Origin: Bicyclus anynana
Lineage: Eukaryota > Arthropoda > Insecta > Lepidoptera > Nymphalidae
Direction: 5' to 3'
Assembly: GCF_947172395.1 (NCBI RefSeq)
Contig: NC_069099.1
Location: 11,661,740 to 11,725,739 of the forward strand
Length of the DNA: 64,000 nucleotides
The notes under the pieces were generated by a model. That model made no database searches, had not been told where the DNA came from, and saw only the letters and a list, made by a program, of their open reading frames with translations. Shown piece by piece: positions 12,901 to 24,900 of the stretch (position 1 is the first letter of the stretch; each line of letters opens with the position of its first letter). The position numbers were made by a program, and so were the translations under genes.

Positions 12901-15900
12901 CCAGGAGCGTGGCAACCAGGACGACAATACGCGCGAGCGCATGTCCCTCCGTAGCGACCCCTTCCAGGACTCGGTGAGCACTCAGCCAACGCACAAGCCC
13001 ACCGCCGCCGAATCGCACCACGAACCGGCCCGCCGGCAAAGGAAAGTCAGCATGGTGAGTATGCGCCCCCCACGCCGACATCCCGCTGCCAATGGTTCAA
13101 ATATTCTGATTAATCTAATCTAACCTAACCTAACCTAACATAGTTAAACAAGGTGAATAGAGGTCTATACAATATTTTTATGTGGTTGATCTCTCATTGC
13201 AGAATGATGCGTACTAAGTTACATAAAGTTTAATTTGTTTTAATTAACCGATAACAATAATTGGAAGAAAAAAATCATAATTAAGAAACCAAAGAATAGA
13301 ATAATAATAATGTTTTTATTAAAAGTAATACATAGAAATGGTTAAATTGTACAAATAATAATGAATAGTACAATATAAAATCTGGGAAGGTTAAAAAGAC
13401 TCTTCCCAGGCGTTATTCTAGTCCAGAGTATAAACTATTTTCTATTTTTGTCCTGATTCACTCAATTCAATCTATACTTATAACTAATATTATGAAGAGG
13501 AAAATTTTGATTGGTTTTTTTGTATGTATGTTTGCATTGAATAGGCTCCGAAAATACTGAACCTATCTGAAAAAATATTTTACTATTAGGAAGCTACACT
13601 ATCCCCAGGTGCTACAGGTTATATTTTATCCCTATATTCATACGGGAAGTACGCGCATGAAACCGCATGGCGTCTGCTAGTATGAAAATAAAGGGCTGGG
13701 CACTTCGTCACAAACTGTCTTGAGTATACTGTTTCGCGCTGTGCTAAATCTCTTGCGGGAGGAGGCCACGTGTATTCTAATAATAGCATAAAATTCAGGC
13801 ACTCCCGATTCGGTAAACATGCCAGAGACATACTCAATACTCGTATATAGGCAGACCCATCAATATGCGAAATGTATTATTGTATTATACGCGTATTAGG
13901 ACGTGTAGGACGTGTCTAAGGAAACTTGTATACAGTTGCAGGAATAAAAACACTGTCGATATGCGTTAAACAATGTTTTGATGGGTCTGATACATTTGCC
14001 AAACCATCGCGCTAGCATGCTCCGTCGAATCGAACGTGACCTTACTTACTTATATTTACATGCTGATACAACCCAAACCACTGTTTCATTCAGTGTTACT
14101 TCCGGTATCTTCTCTGTACCTGCGCGAAATACCATAATTTCAGAATTTTTTACATTTTATTTCAGTTCATGGTCATTAGCATAATGCTCACATACTGAAA
14201 TTAGTTACCTATGGCTGTTGATAGAGGGATTTCCACCTGCTGCTGAACTTCCATGTCATACGCATAACTAAGACTGTTAAAACAAGTACCTTTAATGTAA
14301 CATTCCACTTTCGTAGCCCTTAGTTCCTCTATCAAACTGTTGTTATCAGTATTAAAAAGATCCGGAGAGATAATACCACCCTGGCAGATACCGCATTATA
14401 ATTTATAACAATTAGAAAATAAAATATCATTTCGTTGCGGAAGATCAAACACTAAAAGTATTTTATTGCATCTGTATTCAACATTGTTTAGGTACAACCT
14501 AAAGACAAAAGCTAATGCAGAAATTAATATGTCCACTAACCACCATCCATGTGGATATTAATTTATATATTTTTAATAACTTCAAAATTATAAGAAACTA
14601 TATAGTTACATCAATTTTAACATTAACGATTTTAATTTAATTGAAATAAATATTATATTTTTAAAACTTAATATTAAAAATCATGTAACTATTGGCAGCG
14701 GAAGACCTTTTTTCAACTTGACATTATAAAAAGTTCACGCTGCTTGTCGTCTTTTGCAAAAATAAAATTAACAATTGGGACACGATTTTGAAATAAACAT
14801 TCTTCATTATCACAGTTAACACATTTGTCACACGTAATTCAAGTTGAAAAAAACGGTTTTAATAATATTCCTTATGATTTATGTGATGTTAAGCTTTTTT
14901 TTCCTTTATGGAGATCTGCTTTTTGGCAAATACACAGACAGAGGTTTTGTAAAAATAACAAATTACAATAAATTATATTAGGTATTGATTTTTGATTCCG
15001 AAAATAGATGAAAAAATAATGAAAGATCACCTTTTTTACCTATTTTCTACAATAATAACTTTTTACCGTTAAAATTGTGTATTCATCTGAATATTTGCCA
15101 ATAAAATTTTATTGTTTTAACTTTATTTCTATCATGAATTAACGTTTATTTTAAAACACTGATTACGACAATTTATTTGGATTTTGGTTTCGAGGCATGC
15201 TATTAGTTGGACCTACCATCTCTACTGTCACTTTCATTAATTTTAATCTTATCATTTTCCAATCATCGCGCCTGCACAGCTGCAGATAGATGTACTTAAG
15301 TACTTTATATTTGCATTACCTACTTTTTTTGTCGTGCTGGCCTAGTACATAGTATGTATATTTTCTGTATTAGATAATATGTTCTTTCAACATGATTTTA
15401 CATTTCGAATTTGATATTACGCAAAACAAAGATTTGTATTAATTTAAGCATGATTTAGAGAAAAAAAAAATAACGTAGCTTTTAGAGAATGTACCTCCCT
15501 AGTGCACTCTATATAGTTGGATTTCGTTTTATAAAATCTCGATCTCCAATATTATTTTTCATGTATTCTTGAAGTTTTCATTAGGTACTAACTTACCAAG
15601 TTTGTTCAGTTTGGTAAAAGGCGGCATGTAAAATCATTTAATTAATTTACAGTAATACTAAATAGTATTGGAGAAAATGAGTCTATTGTCATGTTAGATT
15701 GTTTCTTTGGTAATGTGAACATATGAACGGGTCGAGCTGAGACTGAACATATCACCGGTGGAGAGGTAGGTTCGGTCATTATAATTTGTAACTTTAAGAA
15801 TTTCATATAACTGGGACGTGCCAGAGAAAAGTTCCTAAGAATTATATAAATAAAAAGTGATTTGCATCTAATAATACGACAATTCCTCAATTTTGATGAG

Positions 15901-18900
15901 AGTAAAGGAGGCTACACTATAAAGAACAGTTCTCATGACTATAGATGTAGATTTAAAACAAACATAGCTACGGTAGGAATTAGTCAATATGCAAATATGC
16001 ATGTAACTTATCCCCACATTACTTCATGTGTTTATAAACAAAGTTACTTGACTAACTGTTGCTTTACATCATTGCCATCGCTTGATTTTTGTACTTCATT
16101 CATGTTAATTATTTACAATAAGAGACTTGTAGAAAATGTATCTGTCTTCATCGTACTGTGAAACATGTTTTTTTTCATTTAGAGTCTACAAAATCTTATT
16201 GTAACATAAATTTCATCAAATTTTTTTTTTTAGAATTTTTGTACTTAGCTTTTTTATGTATTCGAATATCACTTTCGATAAAATATTTTATGTTAGTTAT
16301 TTGTTTTTTTTTTCTTTTATCGAAATTATATTATGCCCTTCCCTATTTCTTGAATGTCTTTTGATAAATTCTCGAAGGTGATTGTAATTTCACTTTTTCT
16401 GTGTATTAAAGGTTCCCCATCCTGAACGCATAAATAAATACGGACAGTTGTCATATGGGCCACTGCGCGAAGGCTCGCAGGTTTGTCCAGTTAACCACAT
16501 TGGTGTTTGTGTTCCCCTTCCTTTTCCTTTCAATTTTGAGTAACAATTTTCATTATTTCCCTTCGCTAATATTTAATTGTATAATTTGTTAGCTCTAGTC
16601 TTACCTTACCTGCATATTGCAGCAATTCATGACTGACATTTATTGCGAACAAAGTATTTCGAACAACACATGTCCAACATCATGCATTGATGCAATTAGA
16701 TTAAGCACTTTAATTGCTGTATATCCATAATTTTCCTTTTTCTTCGTATCTTAAAACTGAACTTTTTGTTTTATTACTTGTTTATCGGCACATGAAAGTA
16801 AAATTTTAAGCCATCGTCAAATTTGGGCTCTGTTATAATAGAACCTTCTCCAATAATGCTTGAAGTAATATCGCCTCTGTTATCAATTGCCAATCAGTAT
16901 TAATATTCACATTAATTTATCATACTCGATCTGAATTGAGGAACGAAAACATTAAATTAAATGACATTAACTTTAGTATTTCTCGAATCCAAATAAAGTA
17001 ATTGTAAATACATTGAAAGAAAACTTACTTGTTCTGTTAAATGAATTGTAATTCTTGATAATGTTCGTGATTATTTGAAACTGTTTTAAAATATAGAATG
17101 CTTTAGGCCTCATTGTCACTCCCCGGATCACCATTCAATTTACGTCGAGGTTCTCGAGGGTCGCATCAAATGGCTCTGAGGCCAAATGGCAGAAATCGAT
17201 ATCCACCGGGAGCTGATCGCAAACCACTCGTGTTATCTACGTATTTGGATGCTCAAGAACACTTACCATATGCGGATGATTCGAACGCTGTCACCCCAAT
17301 GTCAGAAGAAAACGGTGCTATCATAATACCGGTCTACTACGCTAATTTAGGTTAGTACACTTAAGACAATAATTTTCTTTAAAAATTCAATCTAGTCTGA
17401 AAATCTCAGAATCGTATATTCAAGAGTTCGATAAATATGAAATTTAGAGTAATTATTGCAACGTATAAATACCTAATAAACCTGAGTTTAAATTAAATTT
17501 TTTTTATTTGCAAATTGTCAGTATAACAAGAGCTTGGTATAAATAAGGAAGCATACAATTGTGAAGTAAACTAATATTAATTTTATTTCTTCTAATTAAA
17601 CGTTTTTTTTTCCTCTTTTCCCACATTAATGTGTTTCGCAACATTTGGGAAAGTAGAAAATAAAAATGGGATTTTTTTTAACTTCGAAATTTAGCATTGT
17701 CTGTAATAGGTTCAAGGCATTCGTCATACACGTCACACCAGTCTCGGCTATCCTACACATCACATGGAGACCTGCTGGGCGGCAAGGCACAAACCAAGGA
17801 AGCGAGGCTACGAGGACGATCGGCGTCAAGAAACCACAGCGTGACCTCACAACCACATGCATATCCGCTGCCGAGGCAAGATTCATCGCTCGTATCGAGA
17901 CCTCTTAGGGAATATGTGAGTTTTCCTTTTATATTTTTTGTTTCTAACTGTCTAACTTATGACTAAAAGGTATCAAACTAAATTATTTAATTTGAGGAAA
18001 ACATATTTGATTTTTTGATTGAATATTTAGCTTTCTTTGTTTAACACTATAGCAAATCTCATTCAAGGACGCAAAAGACGCCGAAGACAATAAATAAGAT
18101 TTCACTAGTCATTTTACCCTTAATTGAAACGGGATCTGATTCATGCCTTTTGTATATAGGCTCCCTCACATAGTTTCATGGATGATGGATGATGATACTT
18201 AACGAATAATAATCATTGTAAGTTTATATATACTCAACGTTAATCCTACTTCTGATTCTACATTTCAGGATATAAGCACAACGGAATGTACAGATGAAGC
18301 CGGCAAAGTGTTAAAGCAATCCAACGACAATCCCTTCATTGAGTCGTCTCAGCAGCCCAACGTAGTCGATATGAGAGGTAAAATAAAATATTATATTTCT
18401 TCTTATCTGTAGCCATTGGTGTAACTATACTATACTATTTGAGATGTAAGGTCCGCAGCTAATTCATTGAACGGGCCTCGGAAAAATGCTCAATGTTAAT
18501 TTTAAATGTTAGATCATTTCTGATCTCAAAGCTCTAGTGAGCTCAGACCCGGAGGTACTTTGCCAGCCCTACCGTCTTACAGTTTTGTCACTGTATGTAG
18601 CTCTCTTAATCTTTCTGCTTCCGGTTCGTCATGTGGGTTACGTTATGAATATATTCTGCCTAAAGTGTTGCGATAGATATTCATCATCATGTCAATTCAA
18701 TGAAACCTTTATAAGATCTTATTAAAAATACTACCTACCTTTACCTAATGCTTTTCTTGCCTTACCTTCTTTTCTACCTTTATTGATATGAAAATAAGGA
18801 TTTAAAACATTTTGATTGATTATGAAACACGGCTAAAACACGGTACGATGCCGTGTAGAAACCAAAAGGGATGTGGATTTTCATCCTCCTCCCAACAAGT

Positions 18901-21900
18901 TAGCCCGCTTCCATCTTAGACTGCATCATCACTTACCATCAGGTGAGATTGTAGTCAAGGGCTAACTTGTAAAGAATAAAAAAAAAAAAACTCAGGTGAT
19001 ATTAGGTCGGAGTATGCCCGACTAGTTTCGAACCCATACGGGACCCAGTTTGAATCGTGCCGCGATGCAAGAACCAGCTCATGACTAAGGGCCCCGTATG
19101 GGTTCGAAACTAGTCTGGCATACTCCGACCTAATATCACGTGAGTTTTAGCCGTGTTTCATAATCAATTAATATGAATAATACTCACAATAGTTTAAATT
19201 CTAAAATTTAAAACATATGTTTATGTGTGACAATTAGATTTATTATTTTTATTAATTATTCTATATAACATTCCAAACCTATGTCACAGAAAACATATTT
19301 ATGTACATAATTAAATATAATAGTAATATACATGTACATAATATATGTACATAATTGAACTAAGCATATCCAAACTAAGTCATGTTGCACTTATATGATA
19401 CTAGCGGATGCCTGCGGATTCGTCTGCCCTTAAAGGCCGTACAGACTACTTTAGTATATTCGTCGAGTACAAACAATTTTTGGGCGGTAAATCTAAATAT
19501 TATTCGTACCCGACTAAAGTAGTCCTTAACTAGGCCTGAGACCTCTTAATCTAGCCCTCTCGCAAAATCCATTCTTAGTGGACCTCTACTATCTATAAAC
19601 TGCCTGCCTTTCATCTTTGTACATCAAGCAGTTTATGAGATTAAAATATTTTTTGCACATTTATGTTAACTAATCATAGTTAGTCTAGGTGGTCAAATAC
19701 TCTATCGTTTCAAAAAACATTGATCGCAGCATTCCTAAGAAATTTTTACATTCTTTCTTTATATCTGTTACCGTGAATTTGTTAACGTTTTAAGATTGCA
19801 ATTTAACGGTTTCGCTTCGATAGATTATGATATACCGAAAAATAACACGTTAAATTGTAATCAGTATGTTCAGTTCACAATATGTCGAGAGATTACAATA
19901 TGGCGAGTGAGATTTTATATTAACGTATTTTACAATTTAACGGTGACACGTCCTTTTCTCTCATATCTTAGACTCGCAATCTCTTTTATCACCAAACTTT
20001 AATAATTTTTTCTCAATTTTTCAGATGTAATGGTACTAAATGAAATCATAGAGCAGGCTGGAAGGCAAAGCAGAGCAAGCGATCAAAACGGTAAGATCAA
20101 AATACAAATAAATCGTAAATGTTTTATTATGAAGCGTATTTTTTTTTATATAAATCGACAAATAACTACCTATTTTTTTTCTGTAGATATTTTTTAATGT
20201 ACCGATGTGTTTTTACTTTCAATATTATCGCTTGTGTGTTTTAATAAATAAAATAAAAAATATATATAAAACTAAATATAAAAAATAGAACGACAATCGA
20301 CAATTTCTTAAAATAACTTTAAATGTCATATCTCAAATAAAATTAGGACTCTTTTTTTTATTTTAAACATCCAATTCCTTTTGTTTCATGAATATTTAAT
20401 AGCTAATGTTTTCTCGTGTCTTGGAAAAAAGTATTGTATAAATTGTAGACGAAATAGCAGTTACCGGCCGTGTATAGTCGCAAAAGCACATCGTCTTTTG
20501 GTATGTCTTGAGAAATGACATTCCAATATAGAAAATCACTTTAACACCGTAACAATAATTATAAAATTAAATTAACAAATTAATTAATTTCGTGGACTTT
20601 AATATTACTCGGCCGAGAATTGCTTTTCCAGCCTGGACATATCGTACAGGTCACGTTACGATTTATTGTGGAAAATGGAAAGTGTAAATGTGCAGTGGTA
20701 TATCGCTATACGTACACAGTGGTCAGTTTGTACCATCGCGCACAGAATTGCTAAGTGTGAAATTATTTTGACTATAGGAGTTTTGGAGAATGGGTAACTT
20801 AGCTTTGTGATATTATTCTATTGGGGTGGAATGTTAATTTAATATGGATAAGCTAGAAATAGATGAAATAGATGTGACTTCGGAAGGAATTGTAATACTG
20901 GTTCGGAAAACAGATTATGCCGACCAAAATTCAGCATTTAAAAAAATATATTTATTTACAATGTTTCTTCTCATTTACAAATTAATATTGCTAGGCCCAG
21001 TAAAATAATAGCACACAAAGCTTTACTCATTTTCCAAAATTACCTGTAGGTAATAAAGACAATCTTGCACTTGGTGATTTTATGCATGATTGTGCGCAAA
21101 CTATCTTATCGTTAGCGATCTACAGTTCGCGCGGCGAGAGTTTGGCTTTGACCTTCGGATGGAGGGGATTACTGCGCATGGGTACTGTCACGCACACAAT
21201 ACTTTTCCTTTTTTATGTACCAGGTTGGATATTTGAGTGGGTCAAAATTCATGTATAGTGATAATAATGCTAGAAAATAATACGAAGTAGATAAACTTCT
21301 TCATTTATTAAAACTATTGATAGTTATTTTACATATTTAAAATGTTTATACAGAGACAGCAATGAAAATTCTAAATAATTGTTTTTAATAAAATTATTTA
21401 TTCCAAGATACATGTAAAATTGGTACATAAGAACAAAAGAAAACTTAAAATAATTATTAAATACAGTGTGTCCCTGGATAATCTGCAACACCAAAAGGGG
21501 GTAATATTAATATTTAACAAAAAAACTTAAACAAACAAACTCAACAAATAATAACAATCGACAACAATTAACGAAAATAGCAATTCATTTGTGAACGTGA
21601 TTGTACAACAGGAGTGCGCGGTACGTCGTTTCGGTGCGAGAGGCAGGTAACGACTGGAGCGCCAATCAGAGCACCGCGCACCCGCCCCGCACCCCGCTAA
21701 TGCCCGTTGATACCCAATTTCTGATTTCTGCGCAATAACGGTCAAAGCCAAACTCTCGCCGCGCGAACTGTATCAATTTAAATTGATTGATTGATTGATT
21801 GATTTTAAATCCTCGCGAGGCCTGTACTATTAAAACCATCATTTTACCAACCGACAGATATATTTTATTTTATAACATGACATAATAAATTGTTACTCAT

Positions 21901-24900
21901 TTAGGTACACTACACCGCAAACTAATACACAAAGGTATTTGCTCATTATGCAGAAAGCATAATTGGCAAACTGGACCATTTGTGGGTGTCATTTATTAAT
22001 TAATACTGAATATTTATGAAGCACAAGCACAAAGAACCTTTGAGAGCACCAAACTACCTACACGTTGTGTTTGCAAAACTTTACACCAATATTGAAAGTT
22101 CAAGTCAAAGATTATGACATTTCACGGCATTCGCTTTGCTATATATTTGAGCAACATCACAATAACCAATTTTAAACGCTGTTTTATTTATAAAATACTT
22201 TTAACATGATTTGCTTTCGTTTTATATCAAGCAATATAGTACCTACCCTAATAAGAAAAAATGTACACACGTAAATGAAAAAAAATAAGATGCCCTTTTT
22301 CCGAATATACCTTAACTAGAATGAAAAAGTAAAAAAAAATATATATTACTTTATATTAATTAATATTATGTTATGTGCACATAAACATTTATTTTTACGC
22401 TTACAAACACATGCTTGAAATTTTATTTTCCTTGTGCCTTTAGTATATTTCGATTACCGAATTACTGATTATCAAAAATTTTTGACGATTTTTGTAGTGT
22501 AAAGTAGTTGCCCTTATCACTTAGGTTACCTAATTTGAGGAATCACGATATTCATATTTTTTGGTACTTCAATTTTGAAATTAGATATAACGCATTTACT
22601 GCGTTATATCTAATTTAGATAGCATCATAGCCATCATGTAGATGCAAAAGCTTTGATTTTGAGTCACTTGAGTTTTGAGAAGCCGCTTTCGACGTGGTTT
22701 AAGGTGTTTGGAGCACGGTAATATGCACAAGATGGAGTAGGCATGGCATTTGTGCCCATCACAAGAGTATGGGTATTTACTCTTGAGTGATTATCGTGCC
22801 ATCCGATCATTTTAATAGTTGAGATAAATGACAGCCAACAAAATTCAAAAAATATGAATATTGGTGTCTAAAATTTAGAAAAAAGCCCCGATTGAAATTT
22901 TCTAAAGTTGCCATAGTTATACAATATTTGGAGTCGGGGCTACTAGAAGTTTAAGAAAAAAAAAATAATGAGCGAATACTAACATAGCTGTTTCTTTCTC
23001 TCTTGAACACACAAAACACACGCACCGGTAAATGGGACACAACAGTGTCAGTGTACTACTTCCCAACAGCGGAAGACGATGAGGATGGGCCCACCTTCAA
23101 AGAGAGACTCCTCGAGTGTTTTATGAAAGGAATAGATTTCTTCTGTGTGTGGGACTGCTGTTGGTTGTGGCTGGAGTTCCAGAAATACGTGGCTTTGCTG
23201 GTGTTCGACCCATTCGTCGAGTTGTTCATCACCTTATGTATCGTGGTCAATACGTTGTTTATGGCGCTCGACCATCACGATATGGACAAAGATATGGAGA
23301 GAGCACTCAAAAGCGGCAATTATGTAAGATTACGCATATTATATTAGCAATTTTATAATGCACTTACTTAATGATCTTTTTGCATCACGTCAATTTATAT
23401 CACATTTTATTCAATTATTTTATAATTTATATTATTTTATATCATCAAATATTTTAATTTCACTGCTCATGTTATTTGTCTCTGTTTCAGTTTTTCACAG
23501 CGACATTCGGTATTGAAGCTATGTTGAAATTAATAGCAATGAGTCCCAAATATTACTTTCAAGAAGGTTGGAATGTGTTTGATTTCATTATTGTGGCCTT
23601 ATCGTTGTTGGAGTTGGGTCTGGAAGGTGTACAGGGTTTGTCAGTATTACGTTCGTTTCGTTTGGTAAGTTTTATTTCAATAAACTAATAATATAATATT
23701 TAATTATATAACTAACATGAGCACACAAAACACTTATCTAGAGAATAAGATAACGATGAAAGGTATTATATTCCATTGCCTATTTTTATGATATAATTTG
23801 ATTGTGTTTTAACTGCCGTCTTGTGATACTTAATTATGATAATAATTACTAATTCGTAATACACTAATGTGATAACATATATGTATTTATGTGTGATAAA
23901 ATATTTTCAGCTGCGTGTATTTAAACTGGCTAAGTCTTGGCCGGCGCTAAACCTTATTATATCCATAATGGGTAGGACAGTGGGAGCTTTAGGGAACTTG
24001 ACCTTTGTACTTTGCATCATTATATTCATATTTGCGGTGATGGGAATGCAGTTGTTTGGGAAAAACTATACAGGTTCTGTTTAAAACGCAATTTAGCATC
24101 TCTAACGATTTAGGCTTGGTTATTAATTATTCAGCTTCACACTCCCCAGTATTTCACACAGGGCTTGATTGACCATTACTTTCATACTGGGACCATTCGG
24201 CTCCCGCAGTGGCTTTATAACAAGAACTGGCTCCATCGCGAATGGGCTGAGACGGGACACGTTATAAAGCTATTCCACGCAGCTTGTGATTATAAGTTAA
24301 GCTTTGCATCAAGTAATATACTCGTAGAACAAACATGCAGCTTCGCTTCCCGAGGGTATTTCGATGCATCAGGACGTCAACTGATGGGATCTATGTCAGA
24401 ATTAGGCTGTAAATGACTGTGGCTGTAGTGAAAACAAAATATTCCTTAGTCACATTTACCAAAAAAGGACTTGCGAATCGAAAAGCTCTCACTAATCAAT
24501 TAGTAAAAAAAATAGAATAACATATATCCCACTCATACAGAAATAAATCAACGCACATTTTTGATAGGTTACTCGAGCACACATTTGCTAACTCTAGTTT
24601 AATTAGATCTAGAATCACTCAGTAATTCCGGAGATGTATATTTTGTAGAATAGAGAACTTAGAAAGGAGTGGAGTGATTGTAGGTCCTCAGAAAGGTGCT
24701 GCAGTAGCATAGGTGAAGCGCCGGTAAGCGAGCTTGTGTGACGCCTGGTTTCACAATTTGTACTTGCAGCTTCGAGTATTCAAATTGGCAAAGTCATGGC
24801 CGACACTTAATTTACTCATCTCTATAATGGGTAGGACGATGGGTGCCTTGGGCAACCTGACCTTCGTATTGTGCATCATTATTTTCATATTTGCCGTGAT

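Larger units (their letters stand above)
13055..16411 (+). other. para intron 11 (large), repeat-bearing
   Basis: About 3.4 kb between exon 11 and the optional exon 12. It holds a short CCTAA run (13111-13140) and a Helitron-like element (13471-13681). The rest is AT-rich and unremarkable; the ORFs in it show no recognisable protein. Confidence 0.7.
20091..23045 (+). other. para intron 16 (about 3 kb)
   Basis: Contains a mariner-type MITE (21123-21770), an (ATTG)n run beside it (21783-21803), and a perfect hairpin at 22578-22616. I see no further coding exon in it. Confidence 0.7.

Noticed and set aside
13111..13140. Chromosome end or true telomere
   Set aside because: Only about 30 bp, embedded within a gene.
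15862..16364. ORFs of 68-99 codons in para intron 11
   Set aside because: AT-rich, Phe/Ile/Leu-biased translation typical of random open frames; no splice-supported exon.
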